DNA of 64,000 nt from Nocardia nova NBRC 15556 (lineage in GTDB: Bacteria; Actinomycetota; Actinomycetes; Mycobacteriales; Mycobacteriaceae), in the NCBI RefSeq assembly GCF_001613005.1, contig NZ_BDBN01000037.1:1-64000 (forward strand). Direction: 5' to 3'. Below are positions 17,670 to 26,146 of the stretch, one piece after another. A program made the translations under genes and the position numbers. The notes under the pieces were generated by a model that did not search any database, had not been told where the DNA came from, and was given only the letters and a program-made list of their open reading frames with translations. Position 1 is the first letter of the stretch; each line of letters opens with the position of its first letter.

Positions 17670-18112
17670 CCGCACCGGTGAGCCAGCCCATCGACATCCT
17701 GCTCGTGGAGGACGACCCCGGCGACGAGTTGATGACCCGGGAGGCGTTCGAGGACAACAAGATCGGCAATACGCTGCACGTCGCCCACGACGGTCAGGAA
17801 GCGCTCGACTTCCTCTACCGGCAGGGGGAATTCGCGCAGGCGCCGCGGCCCGATCTGATTCTGCTCGATCTGAACCTGCCGAAATACGACGGCCGCCAGG
17901 TTCTGGAAAAGATCAAATCCGATCCGGACCTCAGCCATATTCCGGTGGTCGTACTCACCACGTCGGCAGCCGAAGAGGACATTCTGCGCAGTTATCGACT
18001 GCACGCGAACGCCTACGTGACCAAACCGGTCGACCTGGATCAATTCATCGCCGCGATCAAGCACATCGACGAATTCTTCGTTCAGGTCGTCCGGTTGCCA
18101 CGACAGCGATGA
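17666..18112 (+). CDS. Single-domain response regulator, Rcp1-like
   Basis: The 148-residue receiver-only protein has the acidic pocket (LLVEDDPGDELMTREAF), phospho-acceptor Asp in LILLDLNLPKYDG, Thr in VVLTTSA and Lys in AYVTKPVD. This is the long-loop Rcp1 class paired with phytochrome-type kinases. The ATG overlaps the kinase stop and is preceded by AAGGAG. With no output domain, it probably relays phosphate or binds a partner, perhaps the REC-PP2C phosphatase two genes upstream. Confidence 0.94.
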   Translation: MTAPVSQPIDILLVEDDPGDELMTREAFEDNKIGNTLHVAHDGQEALDFLYRQGEFAQAPRPDLILLDLNLPKYDGRQVLEKIKSDPDLSHIPVVVLTTSAAEEDILRSYRLHANAYVTKPVDLDQFIAAIKHIDEFFVQVVRLPRQR

Positions 18113-18148
18113 CGCCGGCGGCGAGGAACGCGCCGGGCGGGCGCCGGA

Positions 18149-18553
18149 TCAGGCCGAGGTGGTCTGCTCCGGCGCGGCCAGCGCGTCCGCGACGGTCGGG
18201 AACAGACGCAGCAACGCGTCCAGCGCGGTCACCTCGATCGGGCGGCGCACCGCGGGCGACGCGACCACTCGCAGACCGCCCGTCGCGGTGGACTGGGAGG
18301 TGGCCAGCAGCACGCTCAGCCCGGCCGATCCGAGGAAACGGACCTCGGTCATATCCAGCACCACGGCGGTGGGCTCGGCCTGCAGCGCCCGGTCGAGAGC
18401 CGATTGCAACTCCGGCGCGGAATTCATGTCCACCTCACCGGCCACGGTCACGACCACGGCCGAACCTTCCGTGCGCTGCTCGGTGCGCAGCAGCGGTGAC
18501 ACCCGCTCGCCGCTCATCGGGCCGACCCCAGCGCGAGGCGATTCGTACCGCAT
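18149..18553 (-). CDS. STAS-domain anti-sigma factor antagonist (RsbV type)
   Basis: The STAS domain is about 105 residues long, with the phosphorylation-site loop RFLGSAGLSVL (Ser). The phosphorylated form cannot bind its RsbW-type kinase; dephosphorylation by a PP2C protein lets it sequester the anti-sigma factor. The start is either the ATG at 18553 or the better-placed ATG at 18517 (MSGERVSP). It is divergent to the anti-sigma/sigma pair, and a SigF-type promoter precedes it, so it is probably part of a positive feedback loop. Confidence 0.9.
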   Translation of the reverse strand: MRYESPRAGVGPMSGERVSPLLRTEQRTEGSAVVVTVAGEVDMNSAPELQSALDRALQAEPTAVVLDMTEVRFLGSAGLSVLLATSQSTATGGLRVVASPAVRRPIEVTALDALLRLFPTVADALAAPEQTTSA

Positions 18554-18631
18554 TTCGCCACTTCGATACCTCCGGCGTATTCCGATCTGCGCCGCTGTCC
18601 GCGGCGTGGCGACGATTCGCCGCTGACCAAC

Positions 18632-18656
18632 ATACCCGTTTCGGCGCGATCCGAAC
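18632..18656 (-). promoter_or_regulatory. SigF-type promoter of the STAS gene
   Basis: Read on the minus strand, GTTC (18656-18653) is followed after exactly 15 bases by GGGTAT (18637-18632). This fits the GTTT-N15-17-GGGTAT/GNNT-N14-16-GGGTA pattern of SigF/SigB-type factors. Transcription would start near 18625 and run into the STAS gene. Confidence 0.65.
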
Positions 18657-18744
18657 GGGGGCCGTCACCGCGATCGGAGGGCGTCCGGCGAGCGCTCGCG
18701 TACGCTGTGAAATCGTCTCGCGGCACGATATTTGGGAGCAAGGA

Positions 18745-19179
18745 ATGGGCATGGTCGAGAAAGTGTCCCCGGACGCGGGGACCACTGCGGTCGGATTCCA
18801 GGTGCCGGCCGATGCGGCGCAATTGATGATGGTCCGGGCGTTGACCGAAACCGTCGCTCTGGTCGCCGATTTCGGTATCGACGAGGCCACCGATATTCGT
18901 CTCGCCGTCGACGAGGTGGTCAGCGCGCTGATCGTGGACGCGGCCGCCGGTTCCGTGATCGATTGCGCATTCACCGCGAGCGAGAACACCATGGACGTGC
19001 GCGTCGCCGCCGTCACCACGACCGCGGGTGGCCCGGACACCAACAGCTTCGGCTGGCACATCGTCTCGACTCTCACCCAATGGGTGAAGACCGAGAGTTC
19101 GGACTACGACGCAGCCGTGGGCGGGCACCCGACCGTCGTCGAGTTCCGCTGGGCACGTGGCGGAACAGATGTCGACTGA
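18745..19179 (+). CDS. Anti-sigma factor, RsbW-type kinase
   Basis: The roughly 144-residue protein has a GHKL-type anti-sigma fold. The N-box region is IRLAVDEVVSALIVDAA and the later segment SFGWHIVSTLTQWVK corresponds to the G2/lid area. The classical Asn of the N-box (usually DEACTNAVEH) is replaced, as in the mycobacterial RsbW/UsfX group, so it may bind sigma without strong kinase activity. It overlaps the sigma gene start by 11 bases, which is the standard rsbW-sigF arrangement. Start at 18745 or 18751; both have purine-rich sites. Confidence 0.87.
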   Translation: MGMVEKVSPDAGTTAVGFQVPADAAQLMMVRALTETVALVADFGIDEATDIRLAVDEVVSALIVDAAAGSVIDCAFTASENTMDVRVAAVTTTAGGPDTNSFGWHIVSTLTQWVKTESSDYDAAVGGHPTVVEFRWARGGTDVD

Positions 19180-19966
19180 GAACGGTACCGGCACCGCCCG
19201 CCACCCCGACGGTTACGACGACGTCGCACCGCTGTTCGTCGAGCTCGCCGCCCTGCCCGAAGACGATCCGGAGCGCGACCGGCTGCGCGAACGAATCATC
19301 AACCGCTGCCTGCCGCTGGCCGAGCACATCGCGCGCAAGTTCAGCGGGCGCGGCGAGAACTTCGAGGATCTCCTGCAGATCGCCCGGGTCGGCCTGGTCG
19401 CGGCCGTCGACCGGTTCGATCCCTCGCAGGGGTCGCCGTTCCTCGCCTTCGCGGTGCCGACGGTGATGGGCGAGGTGCGCCGCCACTTCCGCGATCACAC
19501 CTGGGCGCTGCGCGTGCCCCGGCGGATCAAGGAGATCCAGACCGCGCTGGGCCCGACCGTGGAGTCGCTGTCGCAACGGCTGGGCCGGATGCCGCGGGCG
19601 CGCGAGATCGCCGAGGAGATGGACGCCGATCTGGGTGAGGTGACGCAGGCACTGATCGCCCGCAACGCCTACCAGACTCAGTCGCTGGACACGCCGACCT
19701 CCGACGACGACAGTCGCTCCGGGAATGCGATCCTCGACACTCTGGGCGACGTCGATCCGACCTTCGGGGCGATCGATGACACTCTGACCGTGAAGCCGCT
19801 CATCGACGCCCTGCCGGAGAAGGAGCGGTACGTGCTGACCATGCGTTTCTTCGGCGGAATGACGCAGGAACAGATCGCGCACGAACTCGGCTGTTCCCAG
19901 ATGCAGGTCTCGCGGATCCTGACCAGAACGCTCAAACAGTTGCGCGAGAAGGCGCTGCGCGACTGA
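19169..19966 (+). CDS. sigF: RNA polymerase sigma factor, SigF/SigB subfamily
   Basis: The roughly 265-residue type III sigma factor has region 2 (NRCLPLAEHIARKFSGRGE, DLLQIARVGLVAAVDRFDP, FAVPTVMGEVRRHFRD), region 3 (WALRVPRRIKEIQ, LSQRLGRMPRAREIA) and region 4 (LPEKERYVLTMRFFGGMTQEQIAHELGCSQMQVSRILT). These are the marks of the actinobacterial SigF/SigB stress group. I use the ATG at 19169; a GTG at 19157 is possible. It is coupled to the RsbW-type gene and surrounded by PP2C, STAS and a second RsbW-type gene, a full partner-switching set. Confidence 0.93.
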   Translation: MSTENGTGTARHPDGYDDVAPLFVELAALPEDDPERDRLRERIINRCLPLAEHIARKFSGRGENFEDLLQIARVGLVAAVDRFDPSQGSPFLAFAVPTVMGEVRRHFRDHTWALRVPRRIKEIQTALGPTVESLSQRLGRMPRAREIAEEMDADLGEVTQALIARNAYQTQSLDTPTSDDDSRSGNAILDTLGDVDPTFGAIDDTLTVKPLIDALPEKERYVLTMRFFGGMTQEQIAHELGCSQMQVSRILTRTLKQLREKALRD

Positions 19967-19983
19967 GGTAGGCCGACGGCGCC

Positions 19984-20008
19984 GCATGGCGTACGGGAAA
20001 GGGGGTAT
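19984..20008 (+). promoter_or_regulatory. Possible SigF-type promoter before the second RsbW-type gene
   Basis: GGGTAT (20003-20008) is preceded after 15 bases by GCAT (19984-19987), which fits the looser GNNT-N15-GGGTAT form. It lies 25 bases before the GTG of the HATPase gene. Confidence 0.4.
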
Positions 20009-20032
20009 CGCGGATGCCGAGGAGATCATCGA

Positions 20033-20563
20033 GTGGAGATCATCGGTTGCGATCGGAATGAGGACATGAGCGGATTTCCAGATCCCCCGGGCGACCCCGC
20101 CCCAGGGCCCGCGATACGCGAGCCGCACCCGCTACAGGTGGCCCCCTTCGAGGCGAATTTCCCGTCGCAGGCCGACCGGATCGCCGAGGTGCGCCACGAT
20201 CTGCGGGCCTGGCTCGAGCGCGAGGGAGTCGGCTCGGAACAGATCTACGACCTGTTGCTGGCGGTGGACGAGGCGTGCACGAACGCCGTGGAACACGGCT
20301 ACCGCGACGCCACCGGCATGGTCGGGCTGCGTGCTGAGATCAGCGGCTCGGACCTGTACCTGACCATCGTGGACCACGGCAGCTGGGAACCCCGTGCCGA
20401 GGTTCCGGATCCCGTGCGCGGGCGGGGACTGGCGATCATGCGCGCCCTGGTGCGCGACGTCGAGATCACCACCGGCGCCGACGGGACCCGTGTCGCGATG
20501 CGCGCCGAAATCGCTTCGGCGCCAACGCGTTCGGAGACGACCGCAGGGCGCGACCGGGGATAG
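20033..20563 (+). CDS. RsbW-type ATP-binding regulator (second anti-sigma kinase)
   Basis: The roughly 176-residue protein is a complete GHKL anti-sigma kinase: N-box LLLAVDEACTNAVEHGYRD with the catalytic Asn, G1 region IVDHGSWEP and G2 region GRGLAIMRALV. It keeps the residues that the rsbW next to sigF has lost, so it may be the active kinase for the STAS protein. The GTG at 20033 has GAGGAG 8 bases upstream; an ATG at 20066 is the alternative. The two copies of GGAGATCATCG at 20021-20048 form a short tandem repeat across the start. Confidence 0.9.
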   Translation: MEIIGCDRNEDMSGFPDPPGDPAPGPAIREPHPLQVAPFEANFPSQADRIAEVRHDLRAWLEREGVGSEQIYDLLLAVDEACTNAVEHGYRDATGMVGLRAEISGSDLYLTIVDHGSWEPRAEVPDPVRGRGLAIMRALVRDVEITTGADGTRVAMRAEIASAPTRSETTAGRDRG

Positions 20564-20566
20564 TCC

Positions 20567-20591
20567 GTTAATCCGCCCGGAGAGCGGGTAT
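20567..20591 (+). promoter_or_regulatory. SigF-type promoter upstream of msrA
   Basis: GTTA (20567-20570) is followed after 15 bases by GGGTAT (20586-20591), close to the SigF/SigB consensus. Transcription would begin near 20598 and give a leader of about 105 bases before msrA. This places an oxidative-repair gene in the putative regulon of the adjacent sigma factor. Confidence 0.6.
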
Positions 20592-20702
20592 GCGGAATAC
20601 GGAAGGCGGCCGAGGCGAGCGCCGCGGCGGGACTTTTCGGGCCCGCACCCGGGTTGTACCGGTGCGAGACTGGGGGCGGGGACCCGATCCGAAGGAGGAA
20701 GC

Positions 20703-21218
20703 GTGACCGACACGCGCAAGGCGATTCTGGCAGGCGGATGCTTCTGGGGTATGCAGGAGCTGATCCGCAAGCAGCCGGGTGTGATTTCCACGCGCGTCGG
20801 ATACACCGGCGGGCGCAACGATCACCCCACCTACCGCAACCATCCGGGCCACGCCGAGGCCGTGGAGATCGTCTACGACCCCGCGCGCACCGACTACCGG
20901 GCGCTGCTCGAGTTCTTCTTCCAGATCCACGATCCGTCGACGAAGGACCGCCAGGGCAACGACATCGGCAGCAGCTATCGGTCCGCGATCTTCTATCTCG
21001 ACGACGAGCAGAAGGCGATCGCGCTCGACACCATCGCCGATGTGGACGCCTCCGGTCTGTGGCCGGGCAAGGTGGTCACCGAGGTGACCCCGGCGTCCGA
21101 TTTCTGGGAGGCCGAACCCGAGCACCAGGATTACCTGCAGCGCTATCCGGAGGGCTACACCTGCCACTTCCCACGGCCGGGCTGGAAGCTGCCCAAGCGC
21201 GCCGCGACCTCGCAGTAG
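20703..21218 (+). CDS. msrA: Peptide methionine sulfoxide reductase A
   Basis: The 171-residue MsrA reduces the S-epimer of methionine sulfoxide. The catalytic motif GGCFWGMQE (Cys13) is present, with YTGG, HAEAVEIVYDP, FFQIHDPSTKDRQGNDIGSSYRSAIFY and a C-terminal YTCHFPRPGW. The GTG start is preceded by GAAGGAGGA. It follows the sigma-factor block, is driven by a putative SigF-type promoter and is followed after 6 bases by a deazaflavin-type reductase, probably in one transcript. Confidence 0.97.
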   Translation: MTDTRKAILAGGCFWGMQELIRKQPGVISTRVGYTGGRNDHPTYRNHPGHAEAVEIVYDPARTDYRALLEFFFQIHDPSTKDRQGNDIGSSYRSAIFYLDDEQKAIALDTIADVDASGLWPGKVVTEVTPASDFWEAEPEHQDYLQRYPEGYTCHFPRPGWKLPKRAATSQ

Positions 21219-21224
21219 GCCGTC

Positions 21225-21728
21225 ATGTCGGATCGCACCCGTCGCTCACGTATCGGCAACCCGCTGTCCGCTCTCGGACGGGCGATCGCGCGGATCCCGT
21301 GGGTGATGCGCACCGGTCCGGTCGTCGTCGTCCTGGAACGCATCATCCGCCGGCTCACCGGCGGCCGGCACGGAGTGCTCGATCTGGCGGGTCTGCCGTC
21401 GATGGAGTTGACGGTGCGCGGACGTAAATCCGGGTTGCCGCGGACGGTGTCGCTGCTGTACGTCCCGGATGGGCCCGAGCGGTATCTGCTGATCGGGTCC
21501 AACTGGGGGCGGCCGGAGCATCCGTCCTGGTCGGCGAATCTCGCCGCGGCCTCCGATGCCGAAATCCACAGCGGCGGTAAGCGAATCAAGGTGCGGGTCC
21601 GGCAGCTGAGCGGCGCCGAACGCGAGGAGGCGTGGGCCCGCGCGGTGGCCTATTGGCCCGGATACACCATGGAGCAGCGGCTGGCGGGCGCGCGCCGGTT
21701 CCGGCTGTTCGAACTGACGCCCATCTGA
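21225..21728 (+). CDS. F420-dependent nitroreductase-family protein (Ddn-like)
   Basis: The 167-residue protein has the Ddn/FDOR split beta-barrel pattern: LTVRGRKSGLPRTVSLLYV, LLIGSNWGRPEHPSW, and an RxxxLFEL-type C-terminus. Members use reduced coenzyme F420 to reduce nitro compounds or quinones and help in oxidative or nitrosative stress. The N-terminal 40 residues are basic and hydrophobic, suggesting membrane association. Placed 6 bases after msrA, it fits an oxidative-repair operon. The physiological substrate is unknown. Confidence 0.88.
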   Translation: MSDRTRRSRIGNPLSALGRAIARIPWVMRTGPVVVVLERIIRRLTGGRHGVLDLAGLPSMELTVRGRKSGLPRTVSLLYVPDGPERYLLIGSNWGRPEHPSWSANLAAASDAEIHSGGKRIKVRVRQLSGAEREEAWARAVAYWPGYTMEQRLAGARRFRLFELTPI

Positions 21729-21869
21729 GCCGGGTTCGATCGTCCGCACCGGCCGGTTTCGCTCCCGCGACGAGCCGACCTGCTGGACAATGGGGCCGAG
21801 CCGACGATGTGCGGCCCGGCCCCAGGCGCCGCCGGAACGCACGGTGCGGACCGAGCGGCGACGGGTGAG

Positions 21870-23168
21870 ATGCGGATGCGATCAGGACACGACAGTGCTC
21901 TGCTGCGGCGACGCGCGGCACTGGAACGGCAGTGGGCGCGTTGGGTTCCGAGCCCGCGCGATCTCCCGGCGAGCCCGGCCGTGTGTCCTCTCGAATCCGG
22001 CCCCGCCGCCTCCGACGCACCGGATGCCGACGCCCCCGATGCCGAGGCGGCGCAGCCCCGGGCCGATGTGGCGCAGTCCTGGGTGCGCTCGCGCGCGTTC
22101 GTCGATCCGGCCACCGACTGCGCGCCCGCCGTGGCCGGCGATGTCGCGTCGAAATGGGCCGATTCGCCGCTGCGCGGCCCCATCGCCGAACTCTCCGATC
22201 AGCTGCACAGCATCACCCACGACGCCGGATTCGTCGCCGCCGTCACCGACGAAGCGGGAACCATCCTGTGGTCCGACGGCGGCCAGGTGATGCGCCGCCG
22301 CGCCGAGCGGGTCGGTTTCACGCCCGGCGGTCGCTGGGACGAGAACCACATGGGCACCAACGCGCTGTCCCTGGCGTTGCACACCGGCCGCCCGAGCAGC
22401 GTGTTCTCCGCCGAACATCTGGTCGAGGCACTGCACGGCTGGGTCTGCTACTGCGCGCCGATCCGCGCTGCCGACGGCCGCCAGCTCGGTGTGCTGGATC
22501 TGTCCACCACCTGGGATCGCTCGCACCCGCTGGCCATGTCCACGGTGCTGTCGCTCACCGCGGCGGTGGAGGCGAAACTGCAAGGCGGCGTGGCGAATAC
22601 GGCACCCGGGGTGCGACTGGAATGTCTCGGCGGCGCCGCGCTGACCCGGGGCGGGCGGCCGCTGCGCCTGCGCCGCCGGTTGCTCGAGATCCTCACCCTG
22701 CTCGCCCTCGAGCCCGACGGCTACACACCGGAACGGTTGCAGCTGGCCGTCTACGGCGACCGGCCCACCGGTTCCAGCACACTCAAGGCCGACGTCTCGC
22801 ATCTGCGCCGCGCCACCGGCGGCGATATCAGCAATCGGGTCTATCGGCTGACCACACCGGTGTCCTGCGATGCGACCGATATGCTCGCCGCCCTGGCCGC
22901 CGGGGATACCGCCACCGCCGTGCGGCTGTATCGCGGCCCGCTGCTGCCGGGCTCGCAGACCCCGGGCGTCGTCGAATGGCGCGAATATCTGGAGGTCGGT
23001 ATCCGCACCGCGGTGCTCTCGGCCGGCGAGGCCGAATACGCGCTGGACTACGGCGCCAAGGCGCCCGGTGACATCGAGATCCACGAACACGCGCTGCGGC
23101 TGCTGCCCGCTCGCGACGCGCGCCGCGCGGTGGCCGCCGCGCGCTTGCACAGCGCACTGCGAAGCTGA
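21870..23168 (+). CDS. GAF-domain transcriptional regulator of the aldehyde dehydrogenase operon
   Basis: The roughly 432-residue protein has an AcoR-like GAF sensor region (about residues 40-215: SHDAGF-type VAAVTDEAGTILW, GGRWDENHMGTNALSLAL, EHLVEALHGWVCYCAPI) and a C-terminal winged helix (about 240-330: LRRRLLEILTLLALEPDGYTPERLQ..LYGDRPTGSSTLKADVSHLRR). There is no AAA+ domain, so it is not sigma-54 dependent. Such GAF regulators sit before alcohol and aldehyde dehydrogenase genes in mycobacteria and nocardiae. A 9-base inverted repeat before the next gene is a likely operator. Start chosen at 21870; an ATG at 21807 is possible. Confidence 0.82.
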   Translation: MRMRSGHDSALLRRRAALERQWARWVPSPRDLPASPAVCPLESGPAASDAPDADAPDAEAAQPRADVAQSWVRSRAFVDPATDCAPAVAGDVASKWADSPLRGPIAELSDQLHSITHDAGFVAAVTDEAGTILWSDGGQVMRRRAERVGFTPGGRWDENHMGTNALSLALHTGRPSSVFSAEHLVEALHGWVCYCAPIRAADGRQLGVLDLSTTWDRSHPLAMSTVLSLTAAVEAKLQGGVANTAPGVRLECLGGAALTRGGRPLRLRRRLLEILTLLALEPDGYTPERLQLAVYGDRPTGSSTLKADVSHLRRATGGDISNRVYRLTTPVSCDATDMLAALAAGDTATAVRLYRGPLLPGSQTPGVVEWREYLEVGIRTAVLSAGEAEYALDYGAKAPGDIEIHEHALRLLPARDARRAVAAARLHSALRS

Positions 23169-23227
23169 TGGCGACGCGCCCCGCGGCATTCAACCTTGTG
23201 CCAACCCTCGGGGCTCATAGTGGTCCA

Positions 23228-23252
23228 CATCACGACGTCCCCTGTCGTGATG
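23228..23252. promoter_or_regulatory. Operator-like inverted repeat before the aldehyde dehydrogenase gene
   Basis: CATCACGAC (23228-23236) and GTCGTGATG (23244-23252) are perfect complements with a 7-base spacer. They lie 34 bases upstream of the ATG and after the regulator gene. The length suits a homodimeric activator such as the GAF protein encoded upstream. Confidence 0.6.
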
Positions 23253-23285
23253 CGACCCTTCGTGACTCATCGAGGAGCACCCGTC

Positions 23286-24802
<1,517 letters not shown>

Positions 24803-24803
<1 letters not shown>

Positions 24804-25198
24804 TGGGTACCCGCGTCGACCTGACCGAGGCAGCGGAGTCGTTGCTGGACAACCTGATTCGACAGCACGGCCCGGTCATGTTCCATCAGTCGGGTGGCTG
24901 TTGCGACGGTAGCGCGCCGATGTGCTTCCCGCGCGGGGAATTCCGCGTGGGCGCCTCGGATGTGCTGCTCGGCCGGGTCGGCGCCGATACTCCGTTCTGG
25001 ATGAGCGCCGATCAGTACGAGTACTGGAAGCACACGTTTCTCACCGTCGATGTGGTGTCCGGGCGGGGGAGCGGATTCTCGCTCGAAGCTCCCGAGGGAG
25101 TGCGGTTCCTGATCCGGTCCCGGCTGCTCACCGATGACGAAGTGGCCGAACTCGATTCCGAGCCGCCGCCGCTCACCGGGGCGGAGGCGATGAGCTGA
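24803..25198 (+). CDS. DUF779 family protein
   Basis: The 131-residue protein matches the DUF779 family. Conserved points are FHQSGGCCDGSAPMC with its paired and neighbouring cysteines, and QYEYWKHTFLTVDVV. These small proteins are almost always encoded next to ExaC-type aldehyde dehydrogenases, as here with an ATGA overlap. The cysteine-rich loop suggests metal binding or redox chaperoning of the dehydrogenase, but the function is not established. Confidence 0.93.
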
Positions 25199-25208
25199 CC
25201 GACGCCGC

Positions 25209-25257
25209 CGGCGAGGCGGATCCGCGGGTGCACACGGCCCGCAGATCCGTCTCGCCG
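25209..25257 (+). terminator. Terminator hairpin after DUF779
   Basis: CGGCGAGGCGGATC (25209-25222) pairs with GATCCGTCTCGCCG (25244-25257) with one G-T pair, and an inner GCGGG/CCCGC stem extends it. It starts 11 bases beyond the DUF779 stop. Confidence 0.75.
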
Positions 25258-25363
25258 CGGTGCGTGCGGCGTATTCTGGCCGGGATCGTTCGCGAGTATC
25301 CGTATCGAGGTGCCGCTCCAGAAACAGTGCCCGGCCCGCGGCATCGGTGACGAGAGGGGCCGC

Positions 25364-26146
25364 ATGTCGGCGCGTACGGCATTGTTCATCACCTGCGTCA
25401 ACGACGTCATGTATCCGGGAACCGGCCGGGCGGCGGTGGCCTTGCTGCGCCGGCTCGGCGTCGAGGTCGAATTCCCGATGGCCCAGAGTTGTTGCGGCCA
25501 GATGCATGCCAACACCGGGTATCGGGCCGACACCGCGAAAATGGCCCGGCATTTCGTCTCGGTGTTCGGTGACTACGACCGGATCGTCGTGCCGTCCGCC
25601 TCGTGCGGCGCCGCGCCGCGCGAGTTCTACCGGGTGGTGGCCGAGCAGGTCGGTGACTCCGGGCTGGCTCGCGATGCCGAGGCGCTGCTCCCCAGAATCC
25701 GGGAGCTGACCGAATTCCTCACCGACGACCTGGATGTCGTCGACGTGGGCGCCTATTTCCCGCATCGGGTGACCTACCATCCGACCTGCCATTCGCTGCG
25801 CGTGCAGCGCATCGGCGACCGGCCGTACCGATTGTTGCGGGCGGTGGCCGGATTGGAGCTGATCGAATTGCCCGCGGCCGACGAATGCTGCGGATTCGGT
25901 GGCACGTTTTCGGTGAAGAACGCCGCCGCCTCCGGCGCGATGAACGCCGACAAGGCCGCCCACGTGCGCGAGACGGGCGCGAGTGTGGTTACGGCCGTGG
26001 ACAATTCGTGCCTGATGAATATCGGCGGGCGCCTGGCCGCCGACGCGACGCCGGTGCGCGATCTGCATCTGGTGGAAATCCTGGCGCGCACGAAGGCCGA
26101 CGGGCCGATGCCCGGGCTGCCGGTGGCCGCGGGAGCCCGCTCGTGA
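25364..26146 (+). CDS. lutA: L-lactate oxidation iron-sulfur subunit LutA (CCG-domain protein)
   Basis: The 260-residue protein has two CCG domains, each with the CX(n)CCGXM/F pattern: CVNDVMYPGTG..QSCCGQMHANTGY, and PTCHSLR..ECCGFGGTFSVKN. This is the LutA/LldE family, which binds iron-sulfur clusters as part of the LutABC complex that oxidises L-lactate to pyruvate. The ATG at 25364 is chosen by family length. lutB follows with a GTGA overlap. Confidence 0.94.
   Translation: MSARTALFITCVNDVMYPGTGRAAVALLRRLGVEVEFPMAQSCCGQMHANTGYRADTAKMARHFVSVFGDYDRIVVPSASCGAAPREFYRVVAEQVGDSGLARDAEALLPRIRELTEFLTDDLDVVDVGAYFPHRVTYHPTCHSLRVQRIGDRPYRLLRAVAGLELIELPAADECCGFGGTFSVKNAAASGAMNADKAAHVRETGASVVTAVDNSCLMNIGGRLAADATPVRDLHLVEILARTKADGPMPGLPVAAGARS

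Noticed and set aside
20021..20048. Tandem repeat of GGAGATCATCG as a regulatory element
   Set aside because: Two 14-base units across a possible start codon are too few to support a role; noted only with the gene.
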